A stretch of 64,000 nucleotides of DNA from NCBI GenBank assembly GCA_949987565.1, contig OX465105.1, positions 24,189,474 to 24,253,473 on the forward strand, written 5' to 3'. Source of the stretch: Luidia sarsii. Taxonomy: Eukaryota > Echinodermata > Asteroidea > Paxillosida > Luidiidae. Below the pieces are notes generated by a model. It made no database searches, was not told the origin of the DNA, and saw nothing but the letters and a program-made list of their open reading frames with translations. Position numbers and translations under genes: made by a program. Positions 32,001 to 39,582 of this stretch are shown piece after piece; position 1 is the first letter of the stretch, and each line of letters begins with the position of its first letter.

Positions 32001-34290
32001 AGCAGGCGATAGGTGGACAGCGCAATGATGGCCTCCGAGGCCCGGCCCAGGAAGGTCACGCTCTCCCCGCACAGCTTGTGGTAGGGCACCCCCAGGCCGG
32101 GGTCGTCCTTCACGGTGGGCTTGAGCGGAAAGGCCTCGCTAGACTGCAGGCAGACCAGACTGTCCCCCTCCTCCTGGTCGGCCTGAGACAAACGGAGGAA
32201 TTGCGAGAATTGGCAATCCACGATTATAATAATTATGACGATTGGCGTAATTCGATGAGGGATTGCCCTACCCGACGTCTGCACTTGAAAGCAGGAGTCC
32301 CCAGTTCGAATCCGGCCTGAGTTGCCTGTATTTTTTTTATTTTTTTTTCAGCAAGCAATCGGGCAAAAGTCACTTGAATCAGGTTCAAGTCCCGGGTTCA
32401 GTCGAAGTTTTCTTAGCCATTTTTTTTTTCTTTTTCTTTTTTAAATGTTCCCGGTCAGTTTTTCCTTTATTTGTTTGAAAATTTCTTAGCCATTACAGAT
32501 AACTAAAATTCACTCTGGTAGCCCAAAAATGGTCAAACCTTTCTGTGAACCAGTCTCCGAACCATTCTCCAACGAGATGTTGACACTTGACATATAAATT
32601 CTGGTGCCCCCCCCCAAGACTAGATGACTATTTGGGAGGCCACCATCTAAGGGCTGGGTAGTTCAGATAGAAAAGCACCGGTGTGTTAATCCACAGGTCT
32701 CGGGTTCAAGTCCCAGTCCAGTCAAAGATTTCTTTGCCAACTTTTCAATTGGTTAAAAAGTTCACAGTAAGTTTTTCCTTTGTTTGTTCGACATAATTAC
32801 AAATCTGTGAGATAACCCGTAAAAATGCAGAATCCGACCATCTGCATGGGACCGGACCGATTGAGCATGATGTGTGTCTGCCCAGGGTCAGGAGAGCTAT
32901 TTTGCCCCGGTCAAACAGGATTCAGTAAATTTACGATCTCGTTGGCTTGGCACTGGACCCAGCATTGACAGGTGGAACAGGTGGACAAGCTTCATTGACA
33001 CATCTGTTCTTCCTGGGTTTATTTGGCCAAAGCGAAGCCGTGCCAACTACCTATTTGAATACCATAGGTGGGGGGGGGGGCGAGTTTACAGACGTCTGAG
33101 TCAACAGAGATTCGATGGTCCAATCTTGGCCACTGAGTCGGGAGTTTTGACTAGTTACAATCACACAGCAGTCAGGGGTGGATTTCACAAAGCCTTACAA
33201 TACATCGTAACTCTACTTATGATAGATAACCCATAGTAAGTTGTGATAAGCCGCATCACTCATTTTCTTGTGATTGATTAAAGACTGCAGGTCACTGAGG
33301 GCATTGGTAATTGGTAGGCTTCACACAAACCATAGTCTCCAGTCCCAAAGATCCCAACAGCAAACAGTCTTATTTCCTAAGAATGGTCCAAGTCAGATCT
33401 GCTGCACATCCATATCAGATTGTAAAAATGGTTGGACAGGACTAGGGCGTCCCGAGGGTCAAGGCTACGGCCAGAGACATGCAGTCAAGGGGGGGGGGGA
33501 CAAGTGCAAAGCCAGGCCAAGGCTAGCACTGTTCACTTATCTTATTCAATTATTTAATTAATTTTCGGAGAAGTGGGCGGTCCCATTTGGCTAATTAAAG
33601 AAAACAAAATTGCTAGCAATGTCCCATCAATACATGACTGACCCCTGTCCAACCAAATAAAAAAGAGTTGCTTTTCTCAAACGATTCATTTCTCACAGCC
33701 ATCACCACATTATACACATACTAACACTAACACTTTGTGGTTTCAGGAGGGGTCAGGTTTAATTAAACTTTGTATTGATTCCAGGAACTTGCAGACAAGC
33801 ATATATGTACGTTGGGCCAAAATTTCCGCGTTTTTGTTTTTTGTTTTGTTTTTTATCAAACTAATAGGCCTAAAGGAAAAACCTGACAATGTTAAAAAAA
33901 AAAAAATGGCAAAGAAAGCTGACTATTTGGGAAGGCCACCATCTAAGGACTCTTGTCAAAAAGATCATCGGTTGGGTATCAGATGATTTGACCCGTCCGA
34001 TGTCGTTTCCACCGGATAGCCATCGTGAATTTTTCACCCCAGAGTCCAGTACAATCGGCTTTCTACCGAGGGAAATTTTATCGGTCGGATGAATTCAACC
34101 GGCACTCAACCGATGACAAGATACCTAAGAGCTGAAATACATGTAGTAGGGTCAGTCGGGTAACCGGAAGTAGAACCTCTTTTTGAGGGGGGCCTTATTT
34201 ATTATTTGTTATTTTTTGTATATATAATTTTGTTTATTTTCTTTCTTTTTGGGGGGGGGGGGAGAGAGAGAGAGGGGGGGGACTAACCAT
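12187..34290 (-). CDS. MTMR3/4-like: Myotubularin-related phosphatase, MTMR3/MTMR4 type (whole gene, 15 exons)
   Basis: Role (known family): removes the 3-phosphate of PI3P and PI(3,5)P2 on endosomal and autophagic membranes. Seen: fifteen exons (entries below) with GT donors and AG acceptors join in phase into 3336 nt, 1111 aa plus stop, close to the roughly 1200 aa of vertebrate MTMR3 and MTMR4. Order: PH-GRAM (about 25-150), myotubularin phosphatase (about 180-560, active site CSDGWDR with Cys412 and Arg418), Ser/Glu-rich disordered region (about 580-940), coiled coil (about 945-978), FYVE finger (about 1034-1095). Diagnostic strings shared with MTMR3/4 are [28 protein letters not shown] and SWEQVD shortly before the FYVE Cys pairs. 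A C-terminal FYVE separates MTMR3/4 from most other myotubularins. Start: ATG at 34290-34288, the last codon of its exon, in context GACATGG; an in-frame ATG 12 codons upstream has a weak context. Whether it is the single ancestor of MTMR3 and MTMR4 needs a tree. Confidence 0.95.
12406..12500. mobile_element. Foldback element (family B), half copy
   Basis: A single arm (ggcctgacgtgttgatccta, then gcaggacctttctcaaagg) is followed by the family flank gtgagcagtttgcaacag. The second arm is missing. It lies in the last MTMR intron, 63 nt beyond the last exon's acceptor. Confidence 0.65.
12626..13560. repeat. 45-bp minisatellite, about 21 units, in the last MTMR intron
   Basis: Unit: gtgtgcctctgaaaagagcc followed by ggtaactcaacgtttcggac and aggga. 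Two units carry a 3-nt A-run insertion. Because 45 is divisible by three, long frames open on both strands; they are artefacts. Variants at one position (ttcgg, ttggg, atggg, ttgcg) are mixed at the 12.6 kb end. They become uniform (seven consecutive ttcgg units) at the 13.5 kb end. Confidence 0.97.
13759..13952 (-). CDS. MTMR3/4-like: MTMR exon, residues 996-1060 (first half of FYVE)
   Basis: Seen: acceptor acccag, donor gtaggc, 194 nt. It encodes [20 protein letters not shown], then HCFKCNAQF (zinc ligands Cys1043 and Cys1046) and RKHHC, the basic PI3P-binding patch (Cys1059). The W-x-x-D motif is Trp1034 to Asp1037. The acceptor is preceded by a TGGG/CCCA tandem array of about 350 nt. Confidence 0.96.
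13953..14300. repeat. TGGG-type tandem array at the acceptor of an MTMR exon
   Basis: Degenerate GGTGGGTGGGT/GGTTGGGT repeats run up to the base before the exon at 13759-13952. On the transcribed sense strand this is CCCA/CCAC-rich DNA and forms the polypyrimidine tract. The G-rich strand could form quadruplexes. Confidence 0.9.
14680..15993 (-). CDS. MTMR3/4-like: MTMR long exon, residues 558-995 (disordered region, coiled coil)
   Basis: Seen: acceptor tggcag, donor gtaagt, 1314 nt (438 codons), phase 0 to 0, GC-rich. It opens [14 protein letters not shown] (MTMR3: VLYPVCHVRNLMLW). TRTRSVDDL and [12 protein letters not shown] follow; both are conserved phospho-site-like motifs in MTMR3/4. 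A Glu-rich run and Ser-rich low-complexity sequence come next. Near the end DEDGL precedes a heptad-rich helix (about 945-978, rich in Leu and Gln) that matches the MTMR3/4 coiled coil used for dimerisation (known for the family). The antisense strand also stays open here; that is a composition effect and not a gene. Confidence 0.95.
16136..16235. mobile_element. Foldback element (family B), diverged
   Basis: Arms gagggcctgataattttctt and aggatcttcaacttcagact face each other around caggacctttctc. It is clearly related to the other copies but eroded. Confidence 0.5.
16327..16497 (-). CDS. MTMR3/4-like: MTMR exon, residues 501-557
   Basis: Seen: acceptor ccccag, donor gtgagt, 171 nt, phase 0 to 0. 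It encodes [18 protein letters not shown] then TCSVWSLL, the end of the phosphatase domain. Both strings are nearly identical to MTMR3/4. A three-copy tandem duplication begins about 16 nt upstream of the acceptor. Confidence 0.96.
16513..16987. repeat. Three-copy 155-165-bp tandem duplication next to an MTMR exon
   Basis: Starts at 16513, 16678 and 16833 with ggacg-gggtcaaccagacg and ends gccataaatatgataattta. Copies two and three are almost identical; copy one carries about 10 extra bases. The array starts 16 nt upstream (sense) of the exon at 16327-16497. Confidence 0.93.
17805..17990 (-). CDS. MTMR3/4-like: MTMR exon, residues 439-500
   Basis: Seen: acceptor ggccag, donor gtaggc, 186 nt, phase 0 to 0. 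It encodes [20 protein letters not shown] and later [18 protein letters not shown]. These are the strongly conserved G-F-x-x-L-x-E-x-x-W-L-x-F-G-H and Q-W-L-D motifs that follow the active site in every myotubularin. Confidence 0.97.
18618..19465. repeat. 53-bp minisatellite, 16 units, with higher-order structure
   Basis: 848 bp is exactly 16 units of tttcatgtgcggtggaaacc, atgcttagtaatacatggtg and tgaacagaatctg. From 18.94 kb on, units with gggggaaatcc alternate with units with ggggaaaaccc. Sub-variants recur every four units (212 bp). It lies in the MTMR intron just after the catalytic exon. Confidence 0.95.
19530..19725 (-). CDS. MTMR3/4-like: MTMR catalytic exon, residues 373-438 (CSDGWDR active site)
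   Basis: Seen: acceptor ccccag, donor gtacaa, 196 nt. It encodes W-L-x-x-L-E-A-T-K-W and then [20 protein letters not shown]. The Cys-x5-Arg phosphatase signature is intact, with Cys412 as nucleophile (human MTMR3 Cys413) and Arg418. Both Asp residues of the SDGWD loop are kept, so the enzyme should be active rather than one of the catalytically dead myotubularins. The exon lies between two unrelated arrays: GGA/GAA on the acceptor side and a 53-bp minisatellite about 65 nt beyond the donor. Confidence 0.97.
19731..20490. repeat. GGA/GAA polypurine array, polypyrimidine tract of the catalytic exon
   Basis: About 760 bp of almost pure purine on the plus strand, so CCT/TTC on the sense strand, running into the acceptor of the exon at 19530-19725. 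Between 19733 and 20195 the plus strand has no T at all, so the pre-mRNA has no A for 463 nt. Long frames here, rich in Glu/Gly/Arg or Ser/Pro/Leu, are artefacts. Confidence 0.97.
20747..20858 (-). CDS. MTMR3/4-like: MTMR exon, residues 336-373
   Basis: Seen: acceptor ttgtag, donor gtgagt, 112 nt. It encodes [20 protein letters not shown] then SLQGVRSLC, the N-I-H-x-I-R block before the catalytic loop. The intron that follows in the sense direction is the extreme polypyrimidine intron described at 19731-20490. Confidence 0.94.
21066..21148 (-). repeat. tRNA-derived SINE (family S)
   Basis: Minus strand: ctggatagctctggtggtta then gggcgctggtgcg (A-box) and tcgggttcaggtccctgtcc (B-box). This is the clearest tRNA-like promoter pair in the window. 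The A-box to B-box distance fits a tRNA-derived head, but the arms do not fold as a functional tRNA. Confidence 0.7.
21333..21455 (-). CDS. MTMR3/4-like: MTMR exon, residues 295-336
   Basis: Seen: acceptor ctccag, donor gtaagc, 123 nt. It contains [19 protein letters not shown], the near-invariant myotubularin block (MTMR3: [19 protein letters not shown]). The only notable change is Val to Trp inside that block. Confidence 0.95.
21586..21955. repeat. GGGAGCCAG-type purine-rich array at an MTMR donor
   Basis: Degenerate 14-16-bp units (gagccaggggggaggg) fill most of the intron between the exons at 21967-22154 and 21333-21455. The array starts about 12 nt after the donor. Confidence 0.9.
21967..22154 (-). 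CDS. MTMR3/4-like: MTMR exon, residues 232-295
   Basis: Seen: acceptor ccccag, donor gtaagg, 188 nt. It encodes [20 protein letters not shown] followed by Trp-Arg, the conserved GAVIARC-QPE block. It then runs into a less conserved acidic and Ser-rich loop. A purine-rich tandem array begins within about 15 nt of the donor (see 21586-21955). Confidence 0.93.
22334..22447 (-). CDS. MTMR3/4-like: MTMR exon, residues 194-232
   Basis: Seen: acceptor tttcag, donor gtagaa (a weak +4 to +6), 114 nt. It encodes [20 protein letters not shown] then [16 protein letters not shown], matching the YP-x-VPAW and SFR-x-x-KR-P motifs of myotubularin phosphatase domains. Confidence 0.92.
22568..22645. mobile_element. 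Fragment related to CWG-target MITEs (family D)
   Basis: Begins ctgggcccaatttcacggag, resembling the left end of family D copies at 29.2 and 52.2 kb. The other end is not identified. Confidence 0.3.
22982..23075 (-). CDS. MTMR3/4-like: MTMR exon, residues 163-194
   Basis: Seen: acceptor cctcag, donor gtgagt, 94 nt, in phase with both neighbours. It encodes [17 protein letters not shown], matching the EVERMGFDMNNAWR stretch of MTMR3 at the entry to the phosphatase domain. Confidence 0.9.
23133..23384 (+). mobile_element. MITE with TTAA target duplication (family A, copy 2)
   Basis: Ends AGCCCCTGCACAACATTGG and the inverse of AGCCCCTACACAAC, flanked by TTAA on the left and TTAT on the right. 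The interior matches copy 1 in reverse orientation. Confidence 0.8.
23694..23884 (-). CDS. MTMR3/4-like: MTMR exon, residues 99-163
   Basis: Seen: acceptor ccgcag, donor gtgagt, 191 nt. It encodes the end of PH-GRAM ([10 protein letters not shown]) and the linker [17 protein letters not shown] run of six Gly after His-His-Asp-Asp follows, encoded by a CGC/CCG-type trinucleotide repeat. The Gly run lies where vertebrate homologues have a variable loop, so it is probably tolerated length variation. Confidence 0.93.
24397..25262. repeat. Purine-rich array with a pure (GGGGA) core of about 65 copies
   Basis: About 865 bp of GGGGA/GAGGG repeats; from about 24652 to 24982 the 5-bp unit is uninterrupted. 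It lies inside the 4.9-kb MTMR intron. The plus strand is a strong G-quadruplex former and the transcript strand is C-rich. Confidence 0.97.
25600..25670 (-). repeat. tRNA-derived SINE fragment (family S)
   Basis: B-box end only: tggaccaggatttgaacccg followed by agatctctgg. The A-box half is missing. Confidence 0.5.
25800..25985 (+). repeat. tRNA-derived SINE (family S)
   Basis: Complete order: gggaaggccaccatctaaga, gctggacagttcagatgata (A-box), aggtctcaggttcaagtctt (B-box), tctttgccatttttt tail and aagtttttcgttatttg-like 3' part. Confidence 0.7.
26488..26796 (+). mobile_element. LINE 3' end (3'UTR and AATAAG-type tail)
   Basis: Matches 56673-56990 in inverse orientation over about 310 bp. 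It includes atgatatccattatttattt, ccctgtaactggcattttgt and a tail of AATAAG-like units. The copy at 57 kb also carries the end of the reading frame, which shows that this is a LINE 3'UTR. Confidence 0.65.
26853..27009. mobile_element. MITE with CAG target duplication (family D)
   Basis: Begins aggtcgatttcatcaaaccc and ends gctttgtgaagaccaacc, with CAG on both sides. The interior has gatgagcgatgctcaaaaac and gagttacgatgcatcgtaag, shared with the other copies. Confidence 0.6.
28818..28900 (-). CDS. MTMR3/4-like: MTMR exon, residues 72-99 (PH-GRAM)
   Basis: Seen: acceptor gtccag, donor gtaagc, 83 nt. It contains [10 protein letters not shown] followed by LCKDGKTY, the central strands of the PH-GRAM fold. 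The same IESVECRD string is in human MTMR3. It ends two bases into an Arg codon that the next exon completes. Confidence 0.93.
29198..29352. mobile_element. MITE with CTG target duplication (family D)
   Basis: Ends gggaggatttcacaaagcc and the inverse of tggtcgatttcacgaaaccc, flanked by CTG on each side (29195-29197 and 29353-29355). The centre is palindrome-rich (cgtaactcaacg, ttgcgattgatcgtaagtta). Confidence 0.75.
29360..31972. other. MTMR intron, remainder
   Basis: No exon or RNA gene seen apart from the foldback copy at 30797-30975. Confidence 0.5.
30797..30975. mobile_element. Foldback element (family B) with right flank
   Basis: Arms gggcccgacgtttcaatccc and the reversed, eroded ctactgagaaggaaacgtca surround aaaggcagaatttctcactc. 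The flank gagatttgcattttggta then cagtgggcagtttgcaac is the family's right end. Confidence 0.7.
31973..32182 (-). CDS. MTMR3/4-like: MTMR exon, residues 2-71 (PH-GRAM start)
   Basis: Seen: acceptor tctcag, donor gtaagt, 210 nt, phase 0 to 0. It encodes the conserved opening of the PH-GRAM domain with [17 protein letters not shown] and ends KESFVN. In MTMR3 the same stretch reads GRAEDAIIALSNYRL. The PH-GRAM domain of myotubularins binds phosphoinositides (known). Confidence 0.93.
32235..32340 (+). repeat. Second tRNA-like SINE type, copy 1
   Basis: gcacttgaaagcaggagtcc followed by ccagttcgaatccggcctga (B-box) and a T-rich tail with cagca. The same order is seen at 55805-55920. Confidence 0.5.
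32350..32480 (+). repeat. tRNA-derived SINE 3' part (family S)
   Basis: B-box gggttcagtcgaagttttct then tagccattttttttt and gtcagtttttcctttatttg. The A-box half is absent or replaced by the neighbouring SINE. Confidence 0.45.
32620..32790 (+). repeat. tRNA-derived SINE (family S)
   Basis: gactatttgggaggccacca, gggctgggtagttcagatag (A-box), aggtctcgggttcaagtccc (B-box), agtccagtcaaagatttctt and an aagtttttcctttgtttg end. This is the most complete copy in the window. Confidence 0.75.
33176..33275. mobile_element. MITE fragment (family D)
   Basis: CAG then gggtggatttcacaaagcct and tacatcgtaactctacttat. The right end has decayed. Confidence 0.5.
33902..33955 (+). repeat. tRNA-derived SINE fragment (family S)
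   Basis: Only the head, gactatttgggaaggccacc followed by atctaagga, is present. Confidence 0.45.
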
Positions 34291-34437
34291 GTCGAGGTTG
34301 CCTTTGGACTCAGCAATCCAGAACATACAGCAGGCACTGCCTCCCTCCCGGCAAGGGAAGTATGGAGAGACTCAATCAGCAGCTGATCCCAGACGGAGGA
34401 GGCCCTCTCGAGTCGAGTCCTGAGAAGGTCCAGACAC
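34288..34437 (-). CDS. MTMR3/4-like: MTMR exon with start codon (5'UTR plus Met1)
   Basis: Seen: acceptor ttccgcag at the upstream edge and donor gttagt directly after an ATG at 34290-34288. The next exon opens with Ala-Asp-Gln-Glu-Glu in phase 0, matching the N-terminus of vertebrate MTMR3 (Met-Asp-Glu-Glu). The start codon is therefore the last three bases of this exon. An in-frame ATG 12 codons upstream (Met-Phe-Trp-Ile) would add residues absent from relatives and has T at -3. The chosen ATG has G at -3 and G at +4. The acceptor implies at least one more upstream non-coding exon. Confidence 0.65.
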
Positions 34438-34822
34438 CTGCGGAATGACACGCAGAGAAGTCAACAGGTTGAAAAAAAAAAACCAAAATGGGCAATCTTC
34501 GCAAGAGTGGCTGTCTTGATGTTGTCGTCCTCACGGGTCCTGGCTCAATGGGCAGAATGTGCCTTTGAGTTTCTGCCATTGAGTGGTACTGTTAGGATCC
34601 AAATGCCAGTGGTAAATTTCACCATACTGAGTGCAAATTCTAATCACAAGACCACTGATGAGCGATAGACTGAAACCATAGGACCTACATGTACATGTAC
34701 CTACATGCATTATAACTTACCATGGGTTATCACTACAGTTATCACAAGGCTGGTTATCACACATAAGTTGAGTGACAACAATGAGTCATAATGTTTTTTG
34801 AGAAATTGACCCCAGCCCCCCC

Positions 34823-34854
<32 letters not shown>

Positions 34855-35990
34855 GAAATTCTGCAATTTGGGTCATTTAAGTCAGTACAGCAATTTGCAT
34901 CAACATTTTGTATTACCTGTACTTCAGGATTATGTTATGAATGATAAAAAACACAACCATCATACATGTTTCTGAGGCATAAATGTATCGCTGACCAAAT
35001 ATCAAATGTACAAACCGTCAGTTTCACTTTGATTGCAACAATCATTAGAAGCATTAACATTCACAATTTGAAACCAGAAGAGGAATTACGTGCACATGTG
35101 TACACATTTGTTATCGACCAAGATCCAAGGTTCACAGATCTGTTGATTCGAGTACGATAGAACAGAACGTGACTTCTATCTGATTCTGACTGCAACTGTA
35201 CATGTACGTACATGTACACGTATCCTCATTGATACAGATGTTGTCTGAGATCTCATGTCAACGTTGTGATGTGGTTACTTTAATGCTGGGCTTGCCTAAA
35301 TCTGCCCGAGCCGATTAGTTTTCTGTGCCGCACATTCAAAGCGCACAGATGCCAGGGCCGCATTTCACTGTTAATATTAACACTGCAACATTGCAGAGCA
35401 GGAAGCATGTACATCTATCTACACTGTATATTACAATACACACAGCTAGCAATTAACCTACATTGTAACAAGCTCTCACACAAAACCAATGTGGCTTTGA
35501 AAGACAAATGCAATGTTCGTTGACCATGAGTTTAGCGGAATGCACTGCCAGCATAAAACTGGGCAATCAAGACTGCATACGGCTACAACCTGTATTAGAT
35601 ATGTAAATCCTCTCTCAGTCCCCCTCTCCCACATGAGTATGGGGCTGAGGCTTACAGCAGACTAGAGGGATGGGATGGGCTGATGTAATAAAGTGATCAA
35701 CTCTGCACATTTGTCATTGCAACTTGACCCTGGATTCTGGGGAGACAGTTCCCACAGAAGTGTGAAAACGTATTACATCATGTACTGGGTGACCTCTGAA
35801 GAACACCTTGCACAAAGACACCCTCCTGTCGAAGACACAATGATGTTCATGTGATGCAAAAGGCCGTTAGTCATGCATAGTGTTACTGTTAAGTGTACAT
35901 GTACAGTACACGTATGTATATTGTGATGTATACAAAAATGTTGCAAACTGCTTACTAACTAAAATTACCAAAATGCAAATCTAAAAATTA

Positions 35991-36087
35991 AGTGGGCCTG
36001 ACGTTTCGATCCTAGCAGGACCTTTCTCAAAGGCAGAGACTCTGCCTTTGAGAAAGGTCCTGCTAGGATCGAAACGTCAGGCCCACT
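35991..36087. mobile_element. Perfect 97-bp palindrome, foldback element (family B)
   Basis: Two 48-base arms (agtgggcctgacgtttcgat and on) are exact inverse complements around a single A at 36039. The left flank gttgcaaactgcttactaac is the family's outer sequence. Confidence 0.95.
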
Positions 36088-37296
36088 AAATTTTAAGGGT
36101 ATGTACATGTATATTGTATTATGTCAGTAGACTAATGCAAGACTTTCAGCCAGCTACTGTACATGTTCATCAAGTGACGTATCACAGGAATCTATGGGCT
36201 GAACACATTAATAAATCCTATTTCTTCTCTTTTGAAAGTGATGATGATGAAGATGAAATGCCCACGTGCAAAATGTCAACCACAAAAAGAAAGATGTTAA
36301 CCATGTTGAGGCACACATATATGTATTGTACTACTGTATTAATTGTAACATACACCAAAATGGCCTTCACAATATAGACAGCGGGCAACTTGAACAAATA
36401 CAGTTCTAGCACACACACTTGTACACCGCACATGCTGTACTGTATACATGTACGGTACATGTACACTGTGCAAGTAGGTATCCCTCCTTACTGGTCATGT
36501 AATTTTAACTGGGCATGCACATGTATTAACATAAGAAAACAAATGCATGTACATGTAGGTATCTTATGAGCTTACACATGTACGTACCTGTATGTATAGT
36601 GTACGTATGTACATGTATACTATTGTTTGTACATGTACATTTACATACCGGAACGTGATACTGGTAAAGAAGGTCTTTGAAGGAACACTGTGAGTCGATC
36701 AAAGTCCACATTCCAATAGGAATTGGGCATATTTAACGCGCTGTAACAAAATCTAATCTGGGTCAAACATTTTTTTTTCAGGGGGAGGGGAATTGAAAAT
36801 TACTTTAATCCTCCCAGCTTGTCTCTCACCACTTGTCTTTACTCCGTTTACACTCGGACCAAGTCATGTAGTGTATGCAAATATTCAATGTGTCTCGTAC
36901 AGCCACACATTCAACATATGGGGCCCAGTCGTAAAGCAGCCATATTCTATGGCTAGCCAAACAGACTATCAAATGCAGACCAGATGTACATGTATCATGG
37001 TTGTTTTTTTGTATCCCTAACACTGCTATAAATCCAACGTGGTTGTGGTATTTGGGGGTTTCAGAGCTAGAGTATGCTTATTCACCAAGAGCTCGCTTGA
37101 GCACTAGTAAGTCCACTCCCATTCAATAAAATAAATACAAACATTCAATAAAATGAATTTGCTCTCTCTCTCTCTCCCTCGCTCCCCCCACGCCCAAAAC
37201 TACAGTATGTGAAAGTAAGCTATCTACATGTAAATCTAAACTGATATACAAAAATGTTGCAAACTGCTTACTGACTAAAATTACCAAAAAGTAAAT

Positions 37297-37415
37297 CTAA
37301 AATTTAGTGGGCCTGACGTTTCGATCCTAGCAGGACCTTTCTCAAAGGACCTTTCTCACTCTGCCTTTGAGAAAGGTCCTGCTAGGATCGAAACGTCAGG
37401 CCCACTAAATTTTAG
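37297..37415. mobile_element. Foldback element (family B), 52-bp perfect arms
   Basis: Arms at 37297-37348 and 37364-37415 are exact inverse complements around a 15-nt loop. The same left flank (atgttgcaaactgcttactg) precedes it as at 35.94 kb. Confidence 0.95.
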
Positions 37416-38924
37416 TAAATCTAAACTGATAGTTTCGGTTCTTTCAGGAAGGGAGGACTCACAAAATTCCAGAGGAAACCACCCTTGCACATGTATGCAT
37501 AGATGTACACAACTGGTGTATATAAGAATACAATGTATGTAGTTACAAAATTGCACACTAACATGTACAGTACACTTGACACTTGACTTACATCTGTATA
37601 GATCTCCAATTCCAATCTTTGAACGAATTGAAGTTTCCCTATTGATTTTTGTTCACCAGGAAACAGATCACAACACAGAACTGCACTGTACATGTACATG
37701 TACATGTGCAAGTACACTGTACTACATGCACAGTTGCACACAAAATACATGTAGGTACAGTATGGCATACTAAATGCATGTACTGTACATGTCCACACAT
37801 CAACACTCAGCCCATAGACAGAACCAATGACCTTAGGGTACTGAAAAAGGGTTGGGAATGAATGCAGAAGAACGCCACAGTTGAAACTGGAATGGCTATT
37901 TGCACAAAACTAAAAGACTGAGCAAAGCATGTAACCCAGGGCCAATTATATAATCCAGATATGCAGTGGGGTACTGGTGGAGTGCCAGTGGGGTGGTGTG
38001 ACTATTTGGTTGTGTGGACCGCAGAATCAAGTGTGGTCTTGTCTCCATGACGACGGGCAGAGCAGACACTCCCCCCTCCCCCCCTCCCACTCTCAGAAAA
38101 GATGGCGCACACGATTTCTCCACACATTGAACAGCGCACCATGCAAACCTTCAAATCGCAGCTGACTTGTACAGCCTACCAATTACCATGCAAACACAAA
38201 AATCGCAAAAATCGCAGTCGACTTTTGCGTTTTCCTTACAAAGAACCAGTACAGTGTCTCTGCTAAGAAATATCCCATTATAATTTATCATCAAAGCACA
38301 ACGCTCACGCCTAAACATTCCTTCAACATGTGTTAATTTATTTCCTGAAAATATTGATTGTAGCTGACAAAAGAATCCCCCAGTGGAATGTCACCAGGGT
38401 TAGTTACATGTTTACATGCACGAGGGAAGATTTTAAATGGATTTATTTTTTAATTCACAAAATTCCTGTATAGAAATTGATCTCATTTTGCCCAACTGGT
38501 AATGTTAGCTGAGGGGTAAAGGAATGCTTGAAATCTAATTCTGCAAGATTGAGGGTATTGTTCAATTTATTAAATCCTAACCCCCTAGTACTGTTTACTT
38601 GGAACCCTCCTCAATCCTCCACAGTCCTCCCCTGTAAATTTAACAACCTTCCTCAATCCTCCGCGATCCTCCAACTGGAAATGTTCTTACTTTCCTCATT
38701 CCTCCACAATTCTCCAACACAACCCGGAGGATTATGGAGGATTGAGGATTTAGCTGAGGTGTAGGACTTTATGGTCACAGTTAGTGACATCCGACTATGT
38801 ACCTTCAAGCTCCATATCATAGCATGGTTTTAAAATCAATCAACATCAATAAACTAGTCCAAGGTAGAACTACATATACATGTAGTTTGCTTTTGTAATT
38901 CAAAAAGTTATTGTTATCTTGAAA

Positions 38925-39065
38925 GAAAAAAAATAGCAAAGAAAACTTTGACTGGTCCGGGACTTGAACCCGAGACCTCTGGTTGTACATTTAGCGTGCC
39001 AGCACTCTCAAGTCTTAGTCTTACCATCGGAGCTATCCAGCCCTTAGATGGTGGGCTTCCCAAAT
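38925..39065 (-). repeat. tRNA-derived SINE (family S)
   Basis: Minus strand: tatttgggaagcccaccatc, gggctggatagctccgatgg (A-box), gaggtctcgggttcaagtcc (B-box), cggaccagtcaaagttttct. It is complete at both boxes. Confidence 0.72.
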
Positions 39066-39378
39066 AGCAGATGATAACTACCAGTAGTACTACCAGGCAG
39101 TACATGTACGTGTGTACATGTACCACAGTACTATGACTATCAAGCTACCACTTGACCACATGTATTTGGACTTGGAGCAAATACATATCGGAGCATCCAA
39201 TCATTTGTAAAAATTTAACAACAAATGAACCAGGGTGATATAACAAATGAACCAAAGAGACAAAAAATGCTAGGAGCTGCATCTTGTACTTGTAGGGCGT
39301 AACTTGAACTACAAATGTACTACAAAGTAAACGTACTGTAACTGTAAGAACTGTACTGGAGTGTAGTGTATTCATTTA

Positions 39379-39567
39379 CGCAGTGGCTGTTGTTACAACA
39401 GTCGTCCGTGTGGTTCCCTGACTTGATTGTATTTCGTCAGCATTGCAGGCTGGTTGAACCAGTCTATAAGCTGATAGTCTGGTTCCAAATCCAAGAGCTA
39501 AACATCCTGACAAATACTGTGAAGTCAGGGAACCACACGGACGACTGCCGTAACAACAGCCACTGCG
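39379..39567. mobile_element. MITE with 9-bp target duplication (family C)
   Basis: Starts CGCAGTGGCTGTTGTTACAA and ends CGTAACAACAGCCACTGCG. The arms pair for about 40 bp. Exact 9-bp duplication ATTCATTTA at 39370-39378 and 39568-39576. Confidence 0.93.
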
Positions 39568-39582
39568 ATTCATTTAATTCAT

